A model generated the notes under the pieces. The model did not search any database and was not told where the DNA came from. It saw nothing but the letters and a program-made list of their open reading frames with translations. From Prevotella sp. (GTDB taxonomy: Bacteria; Bacteroidota; Bacteroidia; Bacteroidales; Bacteroidaceae), in NCBI GenBank assembly GCA_024690505.1, contig JAILPA010000176.1, positions 1 to 36,507 of the forward strand: DNA of 36,507 nucleotides. The letters are read 5' to 3'. Positions 7,115 through 14,110 of this stretch are shown here, in pieces; position 1 is the stretch's first letter, and each line of letters starts with the position of its first letter. The translations under genes and the position numbers were made by a program.

Positions 7115-7169
7115 GAAATGTTCAAATGTCAATATGTCAATTTCGACATTTGAATAGTTTGAACATTTC
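7115..7169. repeat. AT-rich imperfect palindrome
   Basis: GAAATGTTCAAATGTC (7115-7130) is matched in reverse complement by GACATTTGAA and TTTGAACATTTC (7145-7169), with TTCAAA/TTTGAA blocks repeated between. It could fold into an alternative hairpin, but it lacks a run of T after the stem. It lies between the hydrolase promoter and the tRNA terminator. Confidence 0.55.
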
Positions 7170-7249
7170 AACATTTCTCGCCAAGATAGTATTCCTCAGG
7201 TCGGAACTCACGTTTTTGCGCAAATACTTGAGTGTGACAGACAATTGCC

Positions 7250-7290
7250 AAAAAAAAATCCCGCTACGGTCTTACGACTTTCGCGGGATT
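7250..7290 (-). terminator. Rho-independent terminator of tRNA-Phe
   Basis: Minus strand: AATCCCGC (complement of 7283-7290) pairs with GCGGGATT (complement of 7257-7264) and is followed by an uninterrupted T run (7250-7258). It is placed 18 bases after the tRNA. Confidence 0.8.
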
Positions 7291-7307
7291 CATAATGAAA
7301 GGAGGAG

Positions 7308-7380
7308 TGGTACCTCCAGGAATCGAACCGGGGACACACGGATTTTCAGTCCGATGCTCTACCAACTGAGCTAAGGCACC
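7308..7380 (-). tRNA. tRNA-Phe (anticodon GAA)
   Basis: The reverse complement begins GGTGCCTTAGCTCAGTTGGT and folds as a cloverleaf. The acceptor GGTGCCT pairs with AGGTACC (one G-T pair). The D arm is GCTCAGTTGGTAGAGC. The anticodon stem-loop CGGACTGAAAATCCG has anticodon GAA, and the T arm contains GGTTCGATTCC. The discriminator is A. The CCA end is not encoded (the genome continues CTC), so it must be added by the CCA enzyme. The gene has its own promoter and terminator. Confidence 0.97.
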
Positions 7381-7411
7381 ATTAAGAACGCTTTCCTTTC
7401 GTTTTCGGGTG

Positions 7412-7442
7412 CAAAGGTACTACTTTTTTTTGAACTGGCAAA
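7412..7442 (-). promoter_or_regulatory. Promoter of tRNA-Phe
   Basis: Minus-strand TACCTTTG (7412-7419) with TTTG (7439-7442) 19 bases upstream. An A-run spacer lies between the two boxes. The tRNA 5' end is about 32 bases downstream. Confidence 0.75.
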
Positions 7443-7545
7443 GTTTTTCCTTGTTTTTTTTCAAAAAGAAGTGCATTTTGCTTATAATTCTTGTATTTTG
7501 GCTTTGGTAAACAGTGAAGATAGGCGTTGAGCGGTTATTATAGCG

Positions 7546-8016
7546 TTATCTTTGCCATCCCTGACCTTGGGGCTGCTGATGCTGATGCCTCTGTCCTCTT
7601 CCCCAGTTCTTCATGATTCCTCTGTGGAAACGGTCTTCTGCGACTAAGATGTCGTATACTTTGGAGGCGGGGAGTATTTCAAGGAATTTTTCGTGGTATG
7701 ACTGTTGTATGCGTTTCAGCTCCAGATCGAAGGCATCGTGGTCTTTAATGGCCTTCATGCAGCCAGCCTCATCCTGTGGCTTTATTATTCCCTGCTGCCG
7801 CTGCTTGGTGAAGATGTTCCTCTGTTTTGCCCTCATTTCTTTATATATGGGGAAGAACTTTGCAACTTCTTGCGGTGTGAGGTTTGCCTCCTTGGTGATA
7901 TACTCCTGCAAGTTTGCCTCGAAGCGTTCGGGCGAGAATCGCTGGAAGTCCTGGGCAAATGTGCTGATCGATAGTGCTATGGTGAGCAGAAGGATGGAAA
8001 GTGTTTTGTTGTTCAT
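7546..8016 (-). CDS. Exported CpxP/Spy-like helical protein
   Basis: 156 residues with a signal peptide (MNNKTLSILLLTIALSISTFAQ). The mature part is helical, with EANLTPQEVAKFFPIYKEMR resembling the LTxxQ-type repeat of the Spy/CpxP periplasmic stress proteins. It ends in a His/Gln/Gly-rich tail (RGQRHQHQQPQGQGWQR) that could bind metal. It is the third gene of a sigma, membrane protein, periplasmic protein series. By analogy with metal- or envelope-stress cassettes it may sense or buffer the signal, but this role is inferred. Confidence 0.65.
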   Translation of the reverse strand: MNNKTLSILLLTIALSISTFAQDFQRFSPERFEANLQEYITKEANLTPQEVAKFFPIYKEMRAKQRNIFTKQRQQGIIKPQDEAGCMKAIKDHDAFDLELKRIQQSYHEKFLEILPASKVYDILVAEDRFHRGIMKNWGRGQRHQHQQPQGQGWQR

Positions 8017-8040
8017 ATTGCCTAAATCCTCAAAATAACG

Positions 8041-8433
8041 TTACATTTCAGCTAACAGACAGGCGTAGATCTCTTGATTGTCGAACATGGCGTAGTTAGC
8101 TTCGTCTTCAATATAGTTGTCGCTATAATAGATGTAGTTTTCCTGCTGCTCTGCTGCGTCAGCTGCAATCTGTTGTTTTTGCGCAACTGGGTTGTCCTTG
8201 TAGAAGTAGACTGTTGCACCCAGAATGAGAAGAGCGAGACAGGCGGCAGCAACCATCCATGGCCGCAGTTGCTTCATCACTGCGGTCTTGCGTGTTGCCG
8301 TGCTTACTGGCATTTGCTTTTCAGGAAGCGATGCCATAAGCTTATCGGCAAATTGGTCAAAGTATCCTTCAGGCACGCTGAACGGATTCTTTTTGCCAAT
8401 CTTTTTGCTGATGTAAAGTTCTTCGTTCGTCAT
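8041..8433 (-). CDS. Single-pass membrane protein, probable anti-sigma factor
   Basis: 130 residues from MTNEELYISKKIGKKNPFSV. The N-terminal cytoplasmic part (to about 70) carries PFSVPEGYFDQFADKLMASLPE, a segment common in Bacteroidota proteins encoded after ECF sigma genes. One transmembrane helix follows (PWMVAAACLALLILGATVYFY), then an acidic, Tyr-rich periplasmic tail. No zinc-binding HxxxCxxC motif is present. A longer start at 8466 is possible. Position directly after the sigma gene and membrane topology suggest it restrains that sigma factor. Confidence 0.65.
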   Translation of the reverse strand: MTNEELYISKKIGKKNPFSVPEGYFDQFADKLMASLPEKQMPVSTATRKTAVMKQLRPWMVAAACLALLILGATVYFYKDNPVAQKQQIAADAAEQQENYIYYSDNYIEDEANYAMFDNQEIYACLLAEM

Positions 8434-8481
8434 ATAGTTTGTTTCCTTTCTTTTGAATTGACGCATGTCTGCTTGGATGGT

Positions 8482-9024
8482 TTAATCATGCTTGTGAAAA
8501 AAATCCGCAATTTTTTTCACTGCTATATGATAGGATGCTTTCAGCGCTCCCTCGGATGTTCCCAGTATGCTGCTTATCTCGCTGTATTTCATTTCGTCGA
8601 AGTATCGCAGGTTGAAGACGGTGCGCTGCACGTCGGGCAGTGTTGCGATGGCTTCCTGCAGTTGTGCCTCGGTTTCGTCGCCATCGAAATAGCGGTCAGC
8701 TACGAGTTGGTTGGCCAGTCCAAGTGTCTCGTCGTCAGTGCTAAGTGCGGGGCGGTTTTTCTGGCGTCGTGTGAAGTCGAGTGCTTCGTTGATGGCTATT
8801 CGCGACAGCCACGTGATGATTTTTGATTCCCCCTTGAACGATTCGATAGAGTTCCACGCTTTTAGGTAGGCATTCTGAAGGATGTCGTTGGTATCGTCGT
8901 GAGTCAGGACAATTCGGCGAACCTGCCAATACAGTTGTTCGCTGTATTGGCGTACCATCAATTCAAAACCTCTTCGTAGCGTCTTGGGGTCTTGAATCAG
9001 ATCTTTTATTTGCCGGTCGTCCAT
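8482..9024 (-). CDS. ECF-type RNA polymerase sigma factor
   Basis: 180 residues. Region 2 is present (FELMVRQYSEQLYWQVRRIV, then DTNDILQNAYLKAWNSIESF and SKIITWLSRIAINEALDF). Region 4 is LQEAIATLPDVQRTVFNLRY followed by YSEISSILGTSEGALKASYH, the DNA-binding helix-turn-helix. There are no C-terminal extensions, in contrast to the sigma fusion at 23078. It is the first gene of a three-gene unit and starts 61 bases after the L,D-transpeptidase gene. No TAnnTTTG box is visible in that gap, so it may be autoregulated or read from the upstream gene. Confidence 0.93.
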   Translation of the reverse strand: MDDRQIKDLIQDPKTLRRGFELMVRQYSEQLYWQVRRIVLTHDDTNDILQNAYLKAWNSIESFKGESKIITWLSRIAINEALDFTRRQKNRPALSTDDETLGLANQLVADRYFDGDETEAQLQEAIATLPDVQRTVFNLRYFDEMKYSEISSILGTSEGALKASYHIAVKKIADFFHKHD

Positions 9025-9085
9025 TGGTGGAATGAGAAATTAAGGAAGGCGGAAGTCTTGTCAGGCTTCTGTCTTCCTCAATTAT

Positions 9086-10624
9086 TTATTTAAGGTATGT
9101 CTTTAAGGCTGTGAGGATGGTCTTGTCGTAGCCATAAGGGTCTTCCCATACATTCATCTCGCCTGTTTTCGGATTGGGGAAGAGGGTGTAGTAGTCGATG
9201 AACACTGGAACTTTGGGCTCCACCTCTTTGGAGCTGATTAGTCTTACCGCTCCTCTGTGGGCGTTGCGATAGTCAATTCCCTGTTGGCTTTTGGGCTTCA
9301 TGTCCATTGATAGTCGCATTTGGTCGAGTGTCCATTCGTCGGCATTGGGCAGCACGAACTCTGCTATCTCAAAGGGGCGTTGCAAGCGTATGCATCCGTG
9401 CGATACTGTCCGCCTGGCATTGTTGAATGCGCTTGGTGATGACGTGTCGTGCAGATATACTGAGAAGCGGTTGGGGAATCGGAAGATGATTCGTCCCAAT
9501 GCATTTCCTGCTCCGCTCTGCTGGCGCACGGCATATCGTCCGCTTCTTAACTGTTCGCTTGTGAGGGTGCGTGGATTGACGCGATGTCCTGAGCCGTCGG
9601 TGATGTAATAGCGGTGGCGTGCGAAGTAGGCTGAGTCTCCAGCGCGGCTGCTCACCTCGCCACGGATGATGCTTTGTGGTATTCCCCATTCGGGGTTGAT
9701 CTCAATCTTGTTGATTTCGCTTGACAGCAGTGGCGACTTCGTTGATGGCTTTCCGCAGCAGATGCGCATGTTGATGACGCTGTCGCCTCCGATGGCCCAA
9801 ACCTGCTGTGCAGCAATGTTGACGAAGATGTGGCGTTGCCCTGGGGCCACTGTTTTTGTGTTGCGCCATCTGCGGCGTTCCATGTTGCAGATGGTGCGCT
9901 GTCGCTGTGCCTCGGTCGAGTCGATGGCGAGTTGCGCTTTAAGTCGGCGATAGGGCTCATCTTTTGGCTCAAGGCTCTGCAGGTAGTCAGCTAGTGCCGA
10001 CGGGGCGCTGAAGTTTTGGAATGTCTGACTGGCAAAGGTGCTATCGGGCTGCTCGATGGTATTGTCGTAGTTTGCCTTGCCGAAGAGTTTCTGTGGCTGT
10101 GTGAAGCCGTAGCGCTGTCCCACAGCATAGCGCAGATAAGCCTGTGTGAGCCCCAGTTCCAGCTGTGCCATGGTGGCAGGCAGGTCTTGTACTGAGTCGG
10201 GCTGATGCATTTGCTGCAACAGTGGCAGCACTTCGCTTGCCAGGAAGTAGTCTTGCTTGAACCCGATGCTGTCGACCTGTTGCTGAATGATGCTTACCAG
10301 CGTGTCGCATAAAAGCAGTTGTGCGGGTGACGACATCCACATCCATTGTCCGCCACCGGCATAATAGCTTCTTGCTATTGAGTCGGGGGCGGTATTACCC
10401 GTTGTGGGGGCAGCCAGGAGTCGGGTCATCTGCTGGCCTGCCTCTGCGGCATTCGATTCGTATAATTGCTGTATGTGTTGGTCAGCCGAGTCGGCCCCCA
10501 ACACATTTTGAGCTACTTGCCGGTTGCTACACGCGGTAACCGGCATGAAGATTGTGGCAATGCCAATGATGGTCAGCGCACAGTGACTTTGCGCGCTACC
10601 TTTCCTATTTTTAAGATGTAACAC
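9086..10624 (-). CDS. L,D-transpeptidase (YcbB-like), probable lipoprotein
   Basis: 512 residues. A basic start (LKNRKGSAQSH) is followed by a hydrophobic stretch and MPVTAC, a likely lipobox with Cys32. Residues about 85-250 form a helical N-terminal domain like that of YcbB/LdtD. The YkuD catalytic domain begins near 264 (RHIFVNIAAQQVWAIGGDSV). It contains LHDT (His392) and the signature VSHGCIRLQRP with nucleophile Cys411. These enzymes form 3-3 crosslinks in peptidoglycan in the periplasm. The 5' end overlaps the preceding small gene by 52 bases. A later start would remove the basic and hydrophobic leader, so the long start is kept. Confidence 0.88.
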   Translation of the reverse strand: MLHLKNRKGSAQSHCALTIIGIATIFMPVTACSNRQVAQNVLGADSADQHIQQLYESNAAEAGQQMTRLLAAPTTGNTAPDSIARSYYAGGGQWMWMSSPAQLLLCDTLVSIIQQQVDSIGFKQDYFLASEVLPLLQQMHQPDSVQDLPATMAQLELGLTQAYLRYAVGQRYGFTQPQKLFGKANYDNTIEQPDSTFASQTFQNFSAPSALADYLQSLEPKDEPYRRLKAQLAIDSTEAQRQRTICNMERRRWRNTKTVAPGQRHIFVNIAAQQVWAIGGDSVINMRICCGKPSTKSPLLSSEINKIEINPEWGIPQSIIRGEVSSRAGDSAYFARHRYYITDGSGHRVNPRTLTSEQLRSGRYAVRQQSGAGNALGRIIFRFPNRFSVYLHDTSSPSAFNNARRTVSHGCIRLQRPFEIAEFVLPNADEWTLDQMRLSMDMKPKSQQGIDYRNAHRGAVRLISSKEVEPKVPVFIDYYTLFPNPKTGEMNVWEDPYGYDKTILTALKTYLK

Positions 10625-10887
10625 CCTTTTGGGAGATTTAGTTCAATACGTTGGGAAGTTCCTTCTATTTTGTATGTGGCAACGGTGCGTCCGGTGAGTG
10701 ACACCACTTCGAGCGTCATGCCTGATGCTCCTTGCACCGTTACGCTGTTTCCTTCTGTGCTGATGATTGGCAATCGCTCGTCAATCTGCTCTGAAACTCC
10801 CATGGAACTAACCATTTCCATGGCCTGTGCCGATGTGGCAAAGGTCAAGAGCGCTACTCCTGCAACGATTAGTATGTTTTTTCTCAT
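10573..10887 (-). CDS. Miniature exported protein consisting mainly of a T9SS-like C-terminal domain
   Basis: 104 residues from MRKNILIVAGVALLTFATSAQAM. A signal peptide (cleaved after AQA) is followed by about 20 linker residues. Then comes a small beta-sandwich pattern (VTVQGASGMTLEVVSLTGRT, VATYKIEG, INLNLPKGCYILKIG-like, VARKVTVR) matching type A sorting domains of the type IX secretion system (per-residue pattern L-x-V-x-S-L-x-G-R and G-x-Y-I-L-K-I). Normally such domains end much larger cargo. The last 52 bases overlap the transpeptidase gene start, so the two are translated in series. Confidence 0.65.
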   Translation of the reverse strand: MRKNILIVAGVALLTFATSAQAMEMVSSMGVSEQIDERLPIISTEGNSVTVQGASGMTLEVVSLTGRTVATYKIEGTSQRIELNLPKGCYILKIGKVARKVTVR

Positions 10888-10912
10888 TGGCCAATACAAT
10901 TTAATTCTTGTG

Positions 10913-10944
10913 CAAAGATAGTGAAAACATTTCTATCGACCAAA
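10913..10944 (-). promoter_or_regulatory. Promoter of the small exported protein / L,D-transpeptidase unit
   Basis: Minus-strand TATCTTTG (10913-10920) lies 20 bases after TTTG (10941-10944). The ATG at 10887 is 25 bases downstream. Confidence 0.7.
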
Positions 10945-10966
10945 TTTTTCGGCAAAAAAGTGGCGG

Positions 10967-11884
10967 TCAGACGTCAAAAACGTCCATTTCGTTGGTAAGG
11001 TAACTGTTTGGGAATACTTCTTTGGCTTCATTCAGCAGCACCGTTTCGTCGGCGTAGCGTGCGCTGTAGTGTCCCAATAGCAGTTTTCCTGCGTTGGCAT
11101 CGCGTGCCACCATGGCAGCCTGCTGTGCTGTGGAGTGGTAGTATTTGGCTGCCCCTTCCAATTTGTCCTGAGCGTATGTGCTCTCATGGTAGAGTGTGTT
11201 AACGTCCTGAATCATTTCGTGCAGCTGTGGCATGTAGCGTGTGTCGGAGCAGTAGGCATAGCTGCGTGGCTTGTCGGGCGGTGTCACCAGTCGCTCGTTT
11301 GCAATGACAGTGCCATCGGGTAGGGTATAGTCCTGTCCGGCTTTGATGTTGTTAATCTGCGACACAGGTATCCCATACATATCGATCATGTCGCGGCGGA
11401 TATGGGGCTGGAGTGCCTTTTCTCTGAACAGGAATCCGGCACAGGGCATACGGTGGTCGAGCGGAATGGTCTCTACGGTCAGTGAGTGGTCTTCGTATAT
11501 GACCTTTTGCACATTGGTGTCTATGGGGTGAAACTCCACCTGGTAGCCTATGTCGTAGTTGAAGAACAGCTGTAGCTGCGCCTTCAGTATGGTTTCCAGT
11601 GCCATGGGGGCATGTATGTGAAGTGTGGCGTTACGGCCGAGCAGTCCGAAGGTGCTGATGAGGCCTATCAGTCCGAAGCAGTGGTCACCGTGTATGTGTG
11701 AGATGAAGATGTGTCCCAGCCTCTCGAACGATATGGACGACCGTCTGATTTGCAGCTGGGCCCCTTCTCCACAGTCAATCATAAACAGCTTGCCCCTGCA
11801 TTCCACCACCTGCATCGACGAATAGTGTCGTGTGGTGGGCAGTGCGCTTCCGCATCCCAGTATGTGTATTTTGAATGGCTCCAT
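10967..11884 (-). CDS. rnz: Ribonuclease Z
   Basis: 305 residues, normal for bacterial RNase Z. It has a metallo-beta-lactamase fold with FKIHILGCGSALPTTRHYSS at the start. The zinc motif HIHGDH is at 63-68. A later HRMPCAGF His, SDTRYMP (bridging Asp) and LLGHYSARY His complete the set. It removes 3' trailers of tRNA precursors. That suits this genome, where the tRNA-Phe gene has no encoded CCA. The ATG at 11884 starts the conserved region and lies four bases after the upstream gene; the longer frame to 11905 would overlap it. Confidence 0.95.
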   Translation of the reverse strand: MEPFKIHILGCGSALPTTRHYSSMQVVECRGKLFMIDCGEGAQLQIRRSSISFERLGHIFISHIHGDHCFGLIGLISTFGLLGRNATLHIHAPMALETILKAQLQLFFNYDIGYQVEFHPIDTNVQKVIYEDHSLTVETIPLDHRMPCAGFLFREKALQPHIRRDMIDMYGIPVSQINNIKAGQDYTLPDGTVIANERLVTPPDKPRSYAYCSDTRYMPQLHEMIQDVNTLYHESTYAQDKLEGAAKYYHSTAQQAAMVARDANAGKLLLGHYSARYADETVLLNEAKEVFPNSYLTNEMDVFDV

Positions 11885-11888
11885 TCTT

Positions 11889-12578
11889 TTACCAGATAAT
11901 TTCATCGCTCGATCCGTCGTCGATCTCGAGGCCTTCAGGCAGGTCGTCGTATTCGTGGTTCTCCTTCCACCGTCCGAAGTTGAAGGGAGCCTCGTTGTCG
12001 TCGTCGGCTCGCAGTATGAGTGAGTCGGGGGTTATCTTGATGATGGTGAATTTGCGCATCTCGCTTTCGCTCAAGCCGTCGTCGCGTCTCTCCTCTATGA
12101 CCATTTTACCGTTGAACAGTCGCCACGATACGTATTCCACTTCGTTGTTGGATTCGGGGTAAGCATAACTTTTGGCATCGCCGCCTATCTTTATCTCGAT
12201 GCCGATGTCCGAGCTGCCGTCGATGGGGTCGGGCTGCACCCATTTTCCCAGTAATGCCGACTTGTTGACTACCATTCTCACCTCATTGCTGTCGCTGCTC
12301 AGCATCACGTAGATTTCATCGCCAGGGTTGATGGTGCCAAAGACTTGCTTCTTTTTCTTGACATCGGCCATGTTGAAATACAGTGTGTCGCCGTTGGCAG
12401 TCACCATCTTCAGTGTTTGGTCTGTTGTGCCTCGCAGACAATAGCCGTCGTAGGCCACCGAGTCTACACCAATTTGCTCCACGTCCTCCCATCCGACTTG
12501 GTTTTGTGAAGCGAAGCGTGAGCAACTGCTCAGAATTACGGCCGCCACGGCCGCCATGATGACTTTAAGTTGTGTCAT
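11889..12578 (-). CDS. Lipoprotein with lipocalin-like domain
   Basis: 229 residues. MTQLKVIMAAVAAVILSSCS is a lipoprotein signal with lipobox LSSC (Cys19). The first part (20-110) is a beta-rich region. From SALLGKWVQPDPIDGSSDIG onward the alternation G-x-W, SYAYPESN, VEYVSWRLFNGKMVIEE, FTIIKITPDSLIL matches the small lipocalin-like domains common in Bacteroidota lipoproteins. The C-terminus is very acidic. The function is unknown. It sits between mazG (11-base gap) and rnz (4-base gap), so all three are likely one transcript. Confidence 0.7.
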   Translation of the reverse strand: MTQLKVIMAAVAAVILSSCSRFASQNQVGWEDVEQIGVDSVAYDGYCLRGTTDQTLKMVTANGDTLYFNMADVKKKKQVFGTINPGDEIYVMLSSDSNEVRMVVNKSALLGKWVQPDPIDGSSDIGIEIKIGGDAKSYAYPESNNEVEYVSWRLFNGKMVIEERRDDGLSESEMRKFTIIKITPDSLILRADDDNEAPFNFGRWKENHEYDDLPEGLEIDDGSSDEIIW

Positions 12579-12589
12579 AATAAAATAGT

Positions 12590-13456
12590 TTATTGGTTGT
12601 TGGCTTCTTGTTCCTGTTTTTTTGCCTCGCTCCAGAGACTGTCCATCTCTTCGAGCGTCATTTCCGTGAGGGGTCGTCCGGCACGTATGCTGTGCTGTTC
12701 AATGTAGTTGAATCGTCTGATGAACTTGGCGTTGGTGCGTTCGAGGGCATTGTCGGGGTTCAGTTTGTAGAGTCGTGCAGCATTGATGACTGAGAAGAGG
12801 AAGTCGCCCAGCTCGTTGGTCGATGCTTCGCGGTCTTCCTTGGTCAGTTCCGCCTCGAGTTCGGCCAGTTCCTCATGCACTTTCTGCCACACGTCCTCTT
12901 TCTTCTGCCAGTCGAAGCCCACGTTGCGTGCCTTGTCCTGAATGCGGTAGGCTTTGATGAGCGAGGGCAGTGCAGCGGGCACACCGCTGAGCACGGTCTT
13001 GTTGCCGTCTTTCTCTTTCAGTTTGATTTGCTCCCAGTTCTGCAGCACCTCGTCGGACGTTTTTGCTTTCGCGAACTCGCGGTCCTCGTTGTCCTCGCCG
13101 TAGGGTAGGGGACGTGGTACGTCGGCTCCCACTTGGCTGGGGTGGAAGATGTGTGGGTGGCGGAAAATCAGCTTGTCGGCCTGCTGTCGCAGCACGTCGT
13201 AGATATCGAAGCTATCGGTCTCGGAGCCTATCTTGGCGTAGAAGCACAGGTGCATCATCACGTCGCCCAGTTCTTTCATGATGTCGTGCTGGTCGTTGCG
13301 GCTCAGGGCATCGCACAGCTCATAGGTCTCTTCGATGGTGTTGGGCCGCAGGCTTTCGTTGGTCTGCTTCTTGTCCCAGGGGCACTTGGCACGCAGCTCA
13401 TCGAGTACGTCGAGCAGCCGGCCGAAAGCCTCCATCTGTTCTTTTCGTGTATGCAT
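12590..13456 (-). CDS. mazG: Nucleoside triphosphate pyrophosphohydrolase MazG
   Basis: 288 residues with two MazG domains. The N-terminal copy has LRAKCPWDKKQTNESLRPNT, EETYEL (metal EExxE) and KELGDVMMHLCFYA (ExxD). The C-terminal copy has VGFDWQKKEDVWQKVHEELA and ELGDFLFSVINAARL. MazG hydrolyses NTPs and dNTPs to NMP and PPi. It has been linked to lowering (p)ppGpp-related stress and to clearing damaged nucleotides. It is first in the mazG, lipoprotein, rnz series. Confidence 0.94.
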   Translation of the reverse strand: MHTRKEQMEAFGRLLDVLDELRAKCPWDKKQTNESLRPNTIEETYELCDALSRNDQHDIMKELGDVMMHLCFYAKIGSETDSFDIYDVLRQQADKLIFRHPHIFHPSQVGADVPRPLPYGEDNEDREFAKAKTSDEVLQNWEQIKLKEKDGNKTVLSGVPAALPSLIKAYRIQDKARNVGFDWQKKEDVWQKVHEELAELEAELTKEDREASTNELGDFLFSVINAARLYKLNPDNALERTNAKFIRRFNYIEQHSIRAGRPLTEMTLEEMDSLWSEAKKQEQEANNQ

Positions 13457-13594
13457 GTTGTCGCTGTTATGTCCTTTTTATATAACTAATGTTACAGAAC
13501 CCGGCCCCAGTCACATTCTTGCGTCCCCATTCTTGCGTCCCTTCGGTGGCAATCGACAAGAGGTCGAGCGCCCGCTGTCGCGCCTACTCGTAGC

Positions 13595-13632
13595 CTTTCC
13601 CCTTGAAGGGAGGGGCAGGGGGTGGGGTCTGT
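13595..13632. repeat. G-rich CTTGAAGGGAGGGG repeat, copy A
   Basis: The segment reads from CTTTCCCCTTGAAGGGAGGG through a G-rich run to TGGGGTCTGT. It is closely matched at 35366-35406. Its first half, CCCTT/AAGGG, is a short palindrome. Confidence 0.6.
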
Positions 13633-13678
13633 ATTGTTATTATTCATGTCTGCTTTCGTTGTATCGAAAAGTTTGCTG

Positions 13679-13710
13679 CAAAAGTACTAAAAATCTCCGA
13701 AACGGCCAAG
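13679..13710 (-). promoter_or_regulatory. Possible mazG promoter
   Basis: Minus-strand TACTTTTG (13679-13686) matches TAnnTTTG. About 20 bases upstream the sequence is CTTGG rather than TTTG. It would produce a long leader through the repeat at 13595. Confidence 0.4.
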
Positions 13711-13804
13711 CCTTAGCCAAAAAAAATATGCGTTGACTTGCGGAAAGATAACGTGAGTTCGACCTAAGTTTTACGCAATGAGTTTTCTTCCTTCGGTGAT
13801 TACC

Positions 13805-14037
13805 ATTGTTTGCAGTCCGCTAAAAATAGCATGATTGGGCAGGTGGAATGTCAAGAAAATTCAAATTTGCAGAAGGCGTCGTACAAGAGGGCTTTTGGAA
13901 AAGGATAGCTTTATGGGTGGAAAAGGACAGCTTTTTGACCCTCAAAGTTGTCCTTCTCGCTGCCCAAAGCTGTCCTTCTCGCCGCCCAAAGCTGTCCTTC
14001 TCGTCGTTCAAAGTTGCGCTTTGCCATAACCGTCCTG
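13805..14037 (+). mobile_element. MITE-like element copy 2 (variant core, right end lost)
   Basis: The left end ATTGTTTGCAGTCCGCTAAA (13805-13824) is a degraded form of the family terminus. The AATGTCAAGAAAATTCAAAT block follows. The core differs from other copies: it starts AAAAGGATAGCTTT instead of AAAAGCACCGCTTT and has extra units at 13943-14008. The right terminal repeat is absent. It ends about 20 bases before the ABC-F promoter. Confidence 0.65.
13943..14008. repeat. Three tandem 22-bp units inside element copy 2
   Basis: Units start at 13943, 13965 and 13987, each with the core CAAAG(C/T)TGTCCTTCTCG, followed by a partial fourth (CAAAGTTGCGCTTT). In other element copies this position has only one such unit, so copy 2 has expanded. 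Confidence 0.75.
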
Positions 14038-14055
14038 TAAGTTTTGAGCCGATTT

Positions 14056-14087
14056 TTTGTCTGCATCATATTTATTTTGTACCTTTG
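14056..14087 (+). promoter_or_regulatory. Promoter of the ABC-F gene
   Basis: TTTG (14056-14059), a 20-base spacer, then TACCTTTG (14080-14087). The ATG at 14111 is 23 bases downstream. Confidence 0.75.
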
Positions 14088-14110
14088 CATCCTGTTTATA
14101 ACACAATCCC

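Larger units (their letters stand above)
13457..13804. other. Intergenic region with repeat scar and mazG leader
   Basis: This stretch holds a GC-rich repeat at 13595-13632 and a likely mazG promoter at 13679-13710. The implied mazG leader is about 220 nt. No ORF or RNA motif was recognised in the rest. Confidence 0.4.

Noticed and set aside
9025..9085. Imperfect hairpin between the L,D-transpeptidase and ECF sigma genes as a terminator
   Set aside because: The stem (AGGAAGACAGAAG with CTTCCGCCTTCCTT) has several mismatches and no T run follows.
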